A stretch of DNA of 64,000 nt from Actinomycetota bacterium. Its GTDB lineage: Bacteria; Actinomycetota; Geothermincolia; Geothermincolales; RBG-13-55-18. The stretch is taken from assembly GCA_014360685.1 (NCBI GenBank), contig JACIXB010000016.1, forward strand, positions 188,263-252,262. Reading direction: 5' to 3'. Made by a program: the position numbers and the translations under genes. Under the pieces are notes generated by a model. That model worked only from the letters and a program-made list of their open reading frames with translations, searched no databases and had not been told where the DNA came from. The stretch's first letter is position 1. Each line of letters begins with the position of its first letter. Positions 8,502 to 17,190 of this stretch are shown piece by piece.

Positions 8502-9578
8502 ATGGGGCGGGGAGAGGCGATCATCTACGGGGCGGGCATGTCCGGGATGGTAGCCGCCTGGAACCTGGCAAGGATGGGCTTCCGGGTGGTGGTGCGCGAG
8601 AGGGAGGATTCCTTCGGGGGCTCGCGGATCTTCAACCCCTCCACCCACGTGACGCCGCTGGACCTGGAGGCCACCTCGCAGTACGTGGGCCTGGACCTCT
8701 CTCCCGCGTTCCACCGCGTGGAGTCCATATCCCTCTATCTCCACGACCTTCGCCTTCCCTTGCCGGCGGCAGGAGCCTATGCCGTGGAGCGCAGTTCGCG
8801 CCCCGTCGGCCTGGACGCCCTGCTCTACGAGAAGTGCCTGGAGGCGGGCGTGGATTTCGAGTTCGGTCGTGCCCTGCGCCGGGAGGACATGGAGGCCCTG
8901 CCGCCGGGGACCATCATCGCCTGCGGGCTCAACGAGGAGGCTTACCAGTACCTGGAAATACCTTATGTCACCTGGGAAGGATGGATGTCCCGGGGAGAGA
9001 GCGGGCGCTCCGGATACGCCTGGATCTGGCTGGACGAGTGCGTAACCGAGTACGGGTACGCTTCCTTCTGTAACGGCCTCTATTACAACCTTCTCTTCTC
9101 CTACGGGAGAGGCGTAAACGGGGAATGCCTGCGGCGCTACCGGGAATTCATGCTCCGGGCCGAGGGGCTGGAACACGAGGATTGGGAGTACGTGAAGGGA
9201 GTGGTGCCCCTGGCCGTGCCGGACAACCCCCGCCTTGTCCACCGCGGTTTCATCCTTTGCGGGACCATATCCGGGGCCATGGATCCCCTCATGGGATTCG
9301 GCATCTCCGGCGCCCTGGTGAGCGGGAGGGTGGCGGCCATGGCGGTCAGCGAACCCGAGAGGGCGGAGGAGGAGTTCGCCCGCTTCACGCGCAATTTCGC
9401 CTCCGTGCACCGCTTCAAGCACCAGGTCTGGTACCGGCTGCGATCCCGCGTTGACCTGCTGGAGGGACTGGCGGAGACCCTGGGCCCGGAGATCTCCATG
9501 CGCCTCCTGGCGGAAGCCGTCCGCCGGGGCCGGAAGAGCTCGGCCATCCCCGGTTTCAGCCCCGTGAGCTGCCACTGA
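8502..9578 (+). CDS. FAD-dependent oxidoreductase, geranylgeranyl-reductase-like
   Basis: This 358-residue flavoprotein has an N-terminal dinucleotide fold (IIYGAGMSGMVAAWNLARMG) followed by an acidic strand end (VVVRERED), the pattern that binds the FAD ADP half. A second FAD-contact region appears as GFILCGTISGAMDPLMGFG, typical of geranylgeranyl reductase/halogenase-type flavoproteins. There is no membrane helix. It may act on a polyprenyl or fatty substrate; the substrate is not readable. The start is ATG 8502; the upstream gene ends 90 bases earlier. Confidence 0.75.
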   Translation: MGRGEAIIYGAGMSGMVAAWNLARMGFRVVVREREDSFGGSRIFNPSTHVTPLDLEATSQYVGLDLSPAFHRVESISLYLHDLRLPLPAAGAYAVERSSRPVGLDALLYEKCLEAGVDFEFGRALRREDMEALPPGTIIACGLNEEAYQYLEIPYVTWEGWMSRGESGRSGYAWIWLDECVTEYGYASFCNGLYYNLLFSYGRGVNGECLRRYREFMLRAEGLEHEDWEYVKGVVPLAVPDNPRLVHRGFILCGTISGAMDPLMGFGISGALVSGRVAAMAVSEPERAEEEFARFTRNFASVHRFKHQVWYRLRSRVDLLEGLAETLGPEISMRLLAEAVRRGRKSSAIPGFSPVSCH

Positions 9579-10029
9579 AGGCCCTTACCCTGCTGGTTAT
9601 CGCGAGACGGGTTTGAGGGCGCGGTGAATGGCGAAAGGCCCCGGTGGCTCCATGGACCTGCGCAAGCGTGAAGGATCGATTCAAGGACTCCGGCGATCAC
9701 TTGCGTTTCTCAATACTTTGCGCTGTGGTTGAAAGGGAAGGTGCGGGCTTCACCCCGGCCCTTGCTCGCTTGAGATATGGGTGAGGCATGTAAATCATAT
9801 GGAAAGCGGGTATACAATTTATCCGCGGAGAGTACCTCCCGCCTGCGTCGGGATACGGAATCATCGGGATGTCTCCCAAAGGGGCGGGATGGGGGCATTG
9901 CGGCGCGGGATGAGGGACGGGCCGATCGGGGGATTGACCCGCGAACCATCTTTAACCCGCCCCGAGGGGAAGGGTGAATCACGGACGGTGAGTCTTGAAG
10001 GCCTAGTCCTCGAACGGAGGTGGGGCGCC
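9579..10029. other. Intergenic region, no gene seen
   Basis: This is about 450 bp with relatively AT-rich patches. TATACA (9811-9816) within GGGTATACAATTT is a plausible -10 box for the downstream decarboxylase. Reading frames here continue open into the decarboxylase but lack coding character. Confidence 0.4.
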
Positions 10030-11535
10030 ATGCTTTCGGAGTTGCTGACGGAATCGGGGGGACGGACTTCCACGGGGTTTCCTGTCCGGCCGCCGGGGGG
10101 CGGCGCAGCGGGGGAAGAGCAGGGTGCCTCCATGGGTGGCTTTCATCTTGGCTCCAGGCCCTCCATCCGGGATTTGGCGAAGGCTATCCTCGGGATATAC
10201 GGGCGTTTTCCCGGTTCAGACGGCAACGTCCATGGAAGGCCTTTCGAGGTGGCGGGAGACGATGGCTCCACCTATTTGCAACCCTCCCTTGTGGATGGGT
10301 TCCACGGCGCGTCCCCCGGGCCCCACCATCGGTATCACCGGGAAGACATGCGGTGCCGCGGCCACGATTCCTTTCTCCATGTCGGCCTGGCCGATCACAT
10401 TTTCATAAGTGAGATAAAGAAGAGGCATGCCCATACGGAAACTCCATTCCTGGCCTTTGACATCTCCAGGCTCCTCGAGAACTACCTTCTTTTCCGGCGA
10501 CTCCTGAACGGGGTGGAGATCTTTTACCCCGTCAAGTGCAACGATCACCCTTTCCTCCTCGGCCTGTTGCGAGATTGGGACTCCGGTTTCGAGGCCGCTT
10601 CCTGGGCGGAGATCCGTGCCCTCCTGGAGATAGGGGTGAAACCGGAAAAGATCATTTTCGGCGCCCCCATCAAGACCGAGGGGCATATCGCCTGCGCCTG
10701 GGGAGCGGGAGTGGATACCTACGCTTTCGATTCGCGGGAGGAGGTGGAGAAACTGGCCCGTTTTGCGCCGGGGGGGAAGGTTTACCTGAGGATCTCCGTT
10801 CCCGACCTGGGGGCCAGCGTCTTCCCTTTGTCCGGGAAGTTCGGGGCCCCGCTTCACGATGCCCACCGCCTTCTCTGGCTGGCCCGCCGGAGGGGATTGA
10901 GGCCGGTGGGCCTTTCCTTCCACGTGGGTTCCCAGTGCCTGGATCCTCGAGCCTGGTGGTTGGCCGTGGCCGCCGCGGCCCGGGTATGGGACCGGGCTGC
11001 CCGGGAGGGCTTGAAGCTGGAGTTTCTCAACCTGGGAGGAGGTATCCCCGTTTCCTACCGCCAGCCGGCGCCGGAAAAGAGACTGTTCATGAGCCATATC
11101 AACCTGGCCCTTAAGGGGCATTTCCAGAGGATGCCGAGGATTCTCATGGAACCTGGGCGGGCCCTGGTGGGGGACGCGGCGGTCATGGTGGCCACGGTCA
11201 TCGGGAAGGCGCGCCGCCAGGGCATGGACTGGGTATATATCGATGCCGGAACCTACCAGGGTTTGGTGGAGGCGGTTCAGGAGAAGGAGAGGTTTTCTTA
11301 CCAGGTCTATGCGGAGGGCAAAGGATCCCTCCGATGTTACAACGTGGGTGGTCCGACGTGCGATTCGGAGGACGTGGTGGCACGGGAGGTGTTCCTTCCC
11401 GAGTTGAGATGCGGGGACCGGGTTTACATACTCAACGCGGGGGCCTACAGCAATGTCTGCGCCACGGAGTTCAACGGCTTCTCTGCTCCCGAGGTCTATT
11501 TCTTGTGCGGGAACGCGGAGATCCAATCATCGTGA
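10030..11535 (+). CDS. PLP-dependent decarboxylase, ornithine/diaminopimelate (group IV) type
   Basis: This is a fold-III PLP enzyme. The Schiff-base lysine lies in FYPVKCND, the glycine-rich phosphate loop in NLGGGIPVS, and the C-terminal substrate and dimer motif in GPTCDSED. It would decarboxylate a basic amino acid such as ornithine, lysine or diaminopimelate, or a conjugate. The conserved domain needs only about 395 residues and would fit a start at ATG 10348. I use ATG 10030 because GGAGGTG lies 7 bases upstream; this adds about 106 residues with no recognisable fold, so the start is uncertain. A GNAT acyltransferase follows, separated by a terminator. Confidence 0.85.
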   Translation: MLSELLTESGGRTSTGFPVRPPGGGAAGEEQGASMGGFHLGSRPSIRDLAKAILGIYGRFPGSDGNVHGRPFEVAGDDGSTYLQPSLVDGFHGASPGPHHRYHREDMRCRGHDSFLHVGLADHIFISEIKKRHAHTETPFLAFDISRLLENYLLFRRLLNGVEIFYPVKCNDHPFLLGLLRDWDSGFEAASWAEIRALLEIGVKPEKIIFGAPIKTEGHIACAWGAGVDTYAFDSREEVEKLARFAPGGKVYLRISVPDLGASVFPLSGKFGAPLHDAHRLLWLARRRGLRPVGLSFHVGSQCLDPRAWWLAVAAAARVWDRAAREGLKLEFLNLGGGIPVSYRQPAPEKRLFMSHINLALKGHFQRMPRILMEPGRALVGDAAVMVATVIGKARRQGMDWVYIDAGTYQGLVEAVQEKERFSYQVYAEGKGSLRCYNVGGPTCDSEDVVAREVFLPELRCGDRVYILNAGAYSNVCATEFNGFSAPEVYFLCGNAEIQSS

Positions 11536-11580
11536 GGCAGAGCCGGAAGGGGCCGTCACGGCGCCACGGGACACGGCCTA

Positions 11581-11604
11581 ACCCCCAGTCGGCATGGGGG
11601 TTTT
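11581..11604 (+). terminator. Intrinsic terminator after the decarboxylase
   Basis: The stem ACCCCCA with TGGGGGT has loop GTCGGCA and is followed by TTT. It begins 45 bases after the decarboxylase stop and shortly before the acetyltransferase start, so transcription into the next gene may be reduced rather than fully coupled. Confidence 0.75.
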
Positions 11605-11641
11605 GGATAGTGGAGTCGGATGGATCATGGAGGGGATGGGC

Positions 11642-12217
11642 ATGGAAGGGGCAGTAGAGAGGAACGGAGAGGCGATCGTAACCCGCCTCTACCGCGATGA
11701 TCTTCCCGTCCAGTGGGAGGATTACCTTTGGGAGAAGTACGAAGAGAGTTTCGGTCACCTGGACACCTACCAGGACCAGGCCTGTTACGACCGGGATTCC
11801 TTCATTGAAGCCCTGCGCGATTACCAATACCTGAAGTTCGTGGTCCTGGAAAACGGCAAGCCCAGGGGGCTGGCCCTGGCCATCAACGACCTGGAGAAAG
11901 CCTCCGTGGCTTACATCAACCCCGAGTACATAAGGAAGCGGTTCCCGCTCCAGGTGGAGGAGGGCAGGTTCTATTACGTGACCTCCATCTTCGTAGATCC
12001 CGCGGTGCAGGGCATGGGGCTGGTCAAGTCCATGCTCCGTTCCATGCTCTCCTACATGCGTGAGGGTAAAAGGGTCGCCGGTTTCGATTTTTGCGGATCG
12101 AAGGAGTTCCTGGCCGGGCTGATCGAGACCCTGAGCCGCGACCCGGAAGTGAACGTGCCGGTCCGCGCCAAGCGCATGGACGCCCAGGTTTACTACATCC
12201 TGGAGATAGAGGAATAA
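11642..12217 (+). CDS. GNAT-family N-acyltransferase
   Basis: This protein of about 191 residues has the GNAT acyl-CoA-binding core. A beta strand YYVTSIFVD runs into the pyrophosphate loop QGMGLV, then helix SMLRSMLSYM. The N-terminal half (residues 20-90) is family-specific. It would acylate an amine with acyl-CoA. Sitting just after a basic-amino-acid decarboxylase, a polyamine or amino-acid-derived amine is a reasonable substrate guess. GGAGGGG at 11629-11635 supports ATG 11642; ATG 11594 lies inside the terminator hairpin and is rejected. Confidence 0.8.
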   Translation: MEGAVERNGEAIVTRLYRDDLPVQWEDYLWEKYEESFGHLDTYQDQACYDRDSFIEALRDYQYLKFVVLENGKPRGLALAINDLEKASVAYINPEYIRKRFPLQVEEGRFYYVTSIFVDPAVQGMGLVKSMLRSMLSYMREGKRVAGFDFCGSKEFLAGLIETLSRDPEVNVPVRAKRMDAQVYYILEIEE

Positions 12218-12411
12218 AATACCATATGGCTCTTCGCCATGGAGTGTGGGTAAAACGCTTAGTGTCTAATGTTCGATAACAAATCGGCACTTTAACTACA
12301 AGGCCTTTTTCGGTCAGCGGGAAGAGCGACCATCGTCACTGCCCACACTTCGGGGAGAAGGACTTTTCATAAAAACACGGCTTTCCCCGCAGGTTAAGCG
12401 GATTTCCCGGA

Positions 12412-14535
12412 TCAGGTGGCTTCCCGCCAGAGGGGCAGCCGGAAGGAAAACTCGGTCCCCCTGCCCGGCTCCGTGTCCACTTCGATCTCCGTCTCCAGGA
12501 GGTCGGCGATGAGGCGCACTATATACAAGCCCAGGCCGGCACCCGAGTGGTGCTTGTCCACATCTTCCAGACTGTCGAAGGGGTTGAATATGTTGCGCAC
12601 CTCGGAGGGATCCATCCCCTTACCGAAATCGCGGATGGAGATGCGCACCTTGTCCTCCTCCAGGTCCGCCCTCATGATCACCGGGCTTTCCGGGGGGCTG
12701 AAACGGATGGCGTTGCTCAGGATATTCCGCAGGAGCATGGTAAGGTAGGAGCGGTCCGTGGATACCATGACCCCTTCCTCTGGGACCTGGCTCTTGACCC
12801 GGAAACCCTGGTCGGGCTCCAGCTCGTTCTTGAGGTCCTCGAACACCTTTCGCACCGGGATCACCTGCTTGACCATCGGCGTTTCCTTGTTCTGGAAGCG
12901 GGATATGGTTATGAACTGGTCGAGGAGCGCGGTGAGGCGATGGCAGGAGTGGATGATGTTTTCCAGGCATTCCCGCCGCTTTTCCCGGCTGAGCTGAACG
13001 TAGCGATCCTTCAGGATGGTGGCGTAACCCTGGAGGATGGTTATGGGGGTTCGGAACTCGTGGGAGGTCACGTTGATGATATCCGTCTTGAAGTTGTCCA
13101 GCTCCTCCACCTTTCGCTGGGCCTTGCGGGCCTCCTCCAGTTGGGTGAGCAGGTAGTTGGAGAGGAGGTAGTTCTCGATGTAGATCCCCGCCCGCTCGCA
13201 GAACCGGCCCAGGAACTCCAAGTCGACGGGGTCCACCGCTCCCCGTACCTTTTGCCCCACCAAAAGCACCCCCACCTCCCCCAGGCTCCCCCGGATGGGG
13301 AGGAGGGCTACCAGGCCGGCTTCCCTCATCTTTTCCTCCAGGGATGAAGCTTCTCGTCCCGCGGCGATGTCCTCCAGCACCGCGGGCCGTGTTATCAGCC
13401 GGTGCAGCGGGGAGCCGGAGAAGGAGATCTCGTGGAAGGAGGCAGGACCTCCCTCGCCGCGCCGTGTCCCCGCCAGCCAGTCTCCCTTTCCCGTGAATAT
13501 CTCGCGGGGTATGACCACCGTGAGCCCCGAGAGGCCCAGCCTCTCGCAGATGAGGCGCGTGGATTCGCGGATTCCGGTACGTATGTCCGGGGTGATAAGC
13601 ACCTCGGAAACCCTGTGCAGGAGCTCCTCCTCGTCGTAGAGGCCGGGGAAGAGGAAGAAGGGAGCCAAGCGGTAACCCAGTTCCCGAGCCGCGGGGGCCA
13701 CCCCCAGGGCCGCGGCCAGGAGGAGGATGGAGATGACCTTGTTCAAGGTGGGGTTTTCCGGCCAGCGGCCTTGGAGGACCCAGAAGAGGGCCAGAACCGG
13801 GATCCCCAAGATGGCCAGCGAGAACAGGTAGGCGAACAGGCGCCGCGCGGCGAGGCGCACGTCGAGAAGCCGGTATCTCAACATGGCGTAGGCGGTGAAG
13901 GCGGCGGGGATCACGAAGGCCATGTAGGTGTAATCGGAGGTCACGTCCCTCTCCATAAGGCCGGGCAGGATTATGGTGAGCACGGAGGCCAGTAAGAAGA
14001 ACAGGCCGAAACCGATGAGCATGTACAGCGCCCGCCAACGGTCCATGCTGCGGGAACGGCGCCATTTCAGGAAGATGCACAGGATTCCCGCGCTCCCCAG
14101 GGAGACGAAGTAGGCCACGAACAAAGGGTAAAGGCTGCCGTACTGCACCAGGTAAACCCCGTTCTTCGCCTCGGCGCGGAAGATGAAGAGGTCGGTAGAG
14201 GAAGCCAGGGAGAGGACGAATCCGGAGGACAAAACGGCCAGGTCAAGGAGCCCCCCGCGGCGCGGGCCCCGATAGAAATCCAGTCCGAAGAGAAAGAAAA
14301 AGGCCACCGCCGTCACGGCGGCGGCGTAGGCGAAGCGGTACTCCATGGTGACCAGGAGCACGGAGGGCTGAACGAAGAGGCGGTCTACGAAGCCGGACAC
14401 CAGCCACAGGGAGACGGTGAGCAGGAAGAAAGAAAAATACTTGTGTGCCCGGGTGCGTTTCCTGGCCAAAGCCGTGGCCAGCGCAATGGCCAGGAGGAGC
14501 GCGGCCTCCACGGCGGAAAAGATGAATTTGGTCAC
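12412..14535 (-). CDS. Membrane-bound sensor histidine kinase
   Basis: This is about 707 residues. The N-terminal 270 residues hold seven or eight hydrophobic helices (a 7TM-type sensor module). A GAF-like region follows (about residues 310-460), then a coiled-coil linker. Next come a HisKA dimerisation domain with the phospho-acceptor histidine in TSHEFRTPIT, and a HATPase domain with NILSNAIRF (N box), DFGKGM (G1) and GAGLGLYIV (G2). It probably senses a membrane-related or small-molecule signal. No response regulator is adjacent, so it is an orphan here. The start is GTG 14535 behind GGGAGGGAG; upstream in-frame codons lack a ribosome site. Confidence 0.9.
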   Translation of the reverse strand: MTKFIFSAVEAALLLAIALATALARKRTRAHKYFSFFLLTVSLWLVSGFVDRLFVQPSVLLVTMEYRFAYAAAVTAVAFFFLFGLDFYRGPRRGGLLDLAVLSSGFVLSLASSTDLFIFRAEAKNGVYLVQYGSLYPLFVAYFVSLGSAGILCIFLKWRRSRSMDRWRALYMLIGFGLFFLLASVLTIILPGLMERDVTSDYTYMAFVIPAAFTAYAMLRYRLLDVRLAARRLFAYLFSLAILGIPVLALFWVLQGRWPENPTLNKVISILLLAAALGVAPAARELGYRLAPFFLFPGLYDEEELLHRVSEVLITPDIRTGIRESTRLICERLGLSGLTVVIPREIFTGKGDWLAGTRRGEGGPASFHEISFSGSPLHRLITRPAVLEDIAAGREASSLEEKMREAGLVALLPIRGSLGEVGVLLVGQKVRGAVDPVDLEFLGRFCERAGIYIENYLLSNYLLTQLEEARKAQRKVEELDNFKTDIINVTSHEFRTPITILQGYATILKDRYVQLSREKRRECLENIIHSCHRLTALLDQFITISRFQNKETPMVKQVIPVRKVFEDLKNELEPDQGFRVKSQVPEEGVMVSTDRSYLTMLLRNILSNAIRFSPPESPVIMRADLEEDKVRISIRDFGKGMDPSEVRNIFNPFDSLEDVDKHHSGAGLGLYIVRLIADLLETEIEVDTEPGRGTEFSFRLPLWREAT

Positions 14536-15149
14536 CGCTCCCTCCCGGAAATGAACACCCCACCTTTCCTCGAGGCACTTGAGTCCGTTCCGCGCGGGAA
14601 CCGCCCTCCCGCGGGCATATTTCCGGCCTCCCCGGGACTCGCCTCGGTGCACCCGGTACCTTTGATGAAAGTTAGTATAATTATAAATCGGAAAAAGGCC
14701 GATGGTCTTTGATGCCCCGGTTGACAGGACCTCGGTTGGAAAGTCGGTGTCGGGGCCATCCGGTGAATGGCCCCAGCCTTTTTAGGCGGGATGCTTGGAG
14801 CCGTGGGGGTGAAGCCGGGAGCGCCTCCGGGATGACCCCGTCCCTTTTTTTCTGCGGGAGGCGGAAAACCAATCGCCTCGCCAGCGGTTTCCTGGGGTGG
14901 CTTGCGAGGGTTGGCGCCCATCCCCCGCGGAGAGCCCCCGTGTTTCTTGCAAGGAGATGAAGAGCTCCCGCGCCCCGTTGTCGGCCGGTGCTTGCCTGGG
15001 CTCGGCGGGTGGTAATATACCCTTGCGGGTGGATGCTGCCGGGTGGATGCTGCCCCGCGGAAAGGGGCAGCGGCGGCCGTTCCGGAGCGGGGATGGCCCG
15101 CGGCGTGGCCTGAAGGGGGAGGTTTTCGCGAGACGGGGAGGGATGGAAT
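14536..15149. other. Divergent intergenic region with AT-rich promoter island
   Basis: About 610 bp separate the kinase from the lipoprotein. GTTAGTATAATTATAAAT (14671-14688) contains TATAAT on both strands and is the best promoter candidate. The 11-mer GTTAGTATAAT occurs again at 61768-61778 before an ACAD. No gene is seen in the rest. Confidence 0.5.
15027..15054. repeat. 14-bp perfect tandem duplication
   Basis: GGGTGGATGCTGCC occurs twice head to tail in the upstream region of the lipoprotein gene, with no coding sequence over it. Confidence 0.9.
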
Positions 15150-15677
15150 TTGGTTAAAAAGGCGTGCATGCCGCTTATGGCATTCTTGCTGGTTACACTC
15201 TCGGCCGTGTTTCCCGGTTGCGGGGGAAAGGGGGAAGGGGCCGGGAGTCCCCAAGTGAGCGTGGAGAGGAACGCCGAGGCGGGCGAAGGGGGCGTGGTAA
15301 AGCTGCAGGGAGAGGGGTCCGATCTGCAGGTGGAGGTCTGGAAGTTCGATCCCAACCAGGAACCCCTGGGGACCCCCGTCTATCCGGGGGCCGGGCTGGT
15401 TCCCGGGAGTGCCCTGGTCTCGCGCGCCTCAAGGGGTGAGAAGGTGCTCGTCACCCACCAGGCGGAATACGTGACCCCCGATGAATATCGATCCGTTCTC
15501 CGGTGGTACGGGGAGAAGGTGGGCGCGCCCTTGAAAAGTGACCAGCTGGAAGCCACCTGGGTGGTGGGGGACGAGGAGGGGACCACCAGGTCGGTAGTGG
15601 TGAGCAAAGATGGGGCGGGGAGCCGGATAAGGATCTTGGAGCTGGAAGGAGACCTGGACCTGCGCCCCGAGGAGTGA
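15150..15677 (+). CDS. Putative lipoprotein
   Basis: This 175-residue protein has a signal peptide and a lipobox-like end (SAVFPGC) that would place a lipid on Cys 24. The mature part starts Gly/Ser-rich and continues as a small alpha/beta domain containing PVYPGA, EYVTPDEYRSVLRWY and a VVSKD strand. It would sit outside the membrane. Similar short lipoproteins with a PxYPGA start exist in many bacteria, but their role is unknown. The start is TTG 15150 behind GGGAGGG. It stands alone between the histidine kinase and the fatty-acid block. Confidence 0.75.
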   Translation: MVKKACMPLMAFLLVTLSAVFPGCGGKGEGAGSPQVSVERNAEAGEGGVVKLQGEGSDLQVEVWKFDPNQEPLGTPVYPGAGLVPGSALVSRASRGEKVLVTHQAEYVTPDEYRSVLRWYGEKVGAPLKSDQLEATWVVGDEEGTTRSVVVSKDGAGSRIRILELEGDLDLRPEE

Positions 15678-15941
15678 ACCTGCGGCGATAGTACTCGGGG
15701 TCTGGGATACGGAAAGGCCCGGGAGTGACGACGCCGGAGATACCCCGTTGCTCTCCCATGCCGGGTCACGGGGTAGCCTGCGGACCCGGAGTAGGCTGGG
15801 GCAGGCTTCCTTTCTGGAGGCTGTATGAGGTAAAGGTCTGCCTCTTCCGAAAGCCGCCGCCGGGAGTGACCCGGGAAACGGCGTGGGTGGAAGGGAGAGC
15901 AGGGGGCCACGCGGACAAACCTGGAAAGGAGAGAGGGAGGC

Positions 15942-16757
15942 ATGGAATTCGAGACCTTACGCTTCGAGCTGGAGGGGGAGCTGGGAATCCTGACCTTCAA
16001 CCGCCCGGAGAGGGCCAACGCGGTGAACTCCGTGATGCTCGAGGAGCTCAACTTGTTCTGGAGGGAGATGCAGAACCGCGACGACTGCCGGGTCCTCATC
16101 CTTACCGGTGAGGGAGAGAAAGGGTTTTGCTCCGGGCTGGACCTCAAGGAGGCCGCCGATCCTTCCGGGGGTTTCATGAGCGAGGGGATAAGCGGCACGA
16201 GCATGTGGAAGGGTCAGAGGCGCTTTTCCGGCCTCATCGAGCTCATGCGCGCCTGCCCACAGCCGGTGATAGCGGCGGTGAACGGAGCGGCCATGGGGGC
16301 GGGGTTCAGCTTCGCCATGGCCGCCGACGTGCGGCTGGCGGCTCCCGGGGCCAGGTTCTGCGCCTCCTACATCAATATCGGTTTGGGTGGGGCGGACGTG
16401 GGGTCCAGTTACCTCCTGTGGCGCATCGTGGGTTGGGGGAAGGCGGCGGAGCTCCTCCTCACCGGGAAGGTCGTAGGTGCCGAGGAGGCTTACCGCATGG
16501 GCCTGGTCAACGAGGTATGCCCGCAGGAGCGACTCATGCCGCGGGCGAGGGAGACGGCCGGCATGATGTTGGAGAAATCGCCGCTCGGGCTGCGACTCAC
16601 CAAGGACGCCCTCAACGCCGCCCTGAACTGCCTGAGCCTGGCCGACGCCCTCCGCGTGGAGGACCGCAACCAGGTACTGCTCATGGAGAACCTGCTCATC
16701 GCCGGGGGTATGATCTCCTCCTCCCCTCCCCCCGCCCAGAGAAGCGGGGCGGAGTAA
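15942..16757 (+). CDS. Crotonase-family protein lacking both hydratase glutamates
   Basis: This 271-residue crotonase keeps the CoA-binding and oxyanion-hole features (FNRPERANAVN, FCSGLDLKE, AAMGAG). At the two positions where enoyl-CoA hydratases carry catalytic glutamates it has other residues: AGFSFAM instead of GGCELA, and SYINIGLGG instead of PEILLG. It is therefore unlikely to be a simple hydratase. An isomerase, hydrolase or other acyl-CoA lyase role is more probable. The start is ATG 15942 behind GGAGAGAGGGAGG. It lies upstream of a thiolase, with a separate promoter between them. Confidence 0.85.
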   Translation: MEFETLRFELEGELGILTFNRPERANAVNSVMLEELNLFWREMQNRDDCRVLILTGEGEKGFCSGLDLKEAADPSGGFMSEGISGTSMWKGQRRFSGLIELMRACPQPVIAAVNGAAMGAGFSFAMAADVRLAAPGARFCASYINIGLGGADVGSSYLLWRIVGWGKAAELLLTGKVVGAEEAYRMGLVNEVCPQERLMPRARETAGMMLEKSPLGLRLTKDALNAALNCLSLADALRVEDRNQVLLMENLLIAGGMISSSPPPAQRSGAE

Positions 16758-17082
16758 AGACAGCCGGCCGGGACTCCCGGGAAGGGAAGAGGGGCGCGCC
16801 CGGCGGCGGGAAGGGAAAGGTCCACGAGGAGCTCTCCGCCATCTTCCGTGCGGGCGATGTTCAAGGCGAGCCGTATGGGCTACGGGTTCGCTGCGCCACC
16901 GGGGAGAGGATGGTTGCAGTGGGGTTTTCGCCTCCCCGGATGGCGGTTTTTCGAGAGCCAGTGCGTTGCAAGGAAGAGGTGACTTCCCTCCGGCAATTTC
17001 CTCAAGGGTCGGGAAAGGCCGGGGTAGTGCCCTGTCGTCCGGCCCCGCGGTGGACGTAAAGGGGCGGCGGTCGCGGAACGGG
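16758..17082. other. Intergenic region, no gene seen
   Basis: This GC-rich spacer between the crotonase and the thiolase promoter holds no supported gene, hairpin or repeat. Confidence 0.4.
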
Positions 17083-17111
17083 TTGAGTTACATACCACGG
17101 TATGTTTAAAT
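17083..17111 (+). promoter_or_regulatory. Thiolase promoter with embedded palindromic operator
   Basis: TTGAGT (17083-17088) and TTAAAT (17106-17111) are spaced by exactly 17 bp. The spacer holds ACATAC-CACG-GTATGT (17090-17105), a perfect 6+6 dyad. The same dyad, ACATAC-N4-GTATGT, recurs at 19657-19672 next to a TetR gene. A repressor bound here would block RNA polymerase. Confidence 0.65.
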
Positions 17112-17190
17112 CATGTTGCCGGCGCGTTGATCGTGTAGGGAAGAATGTTACCGGATTGCGTGCGGCAAGGGAGGAACGAAGGAGGAAGGT

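Noticed and set aside
9781-10029. N-terminal extension of the PLP decarboxylase back to 9781
   Set aside because: No ribosome site and non-coding composition; GGAGGTG before ATG 10030 is much better.
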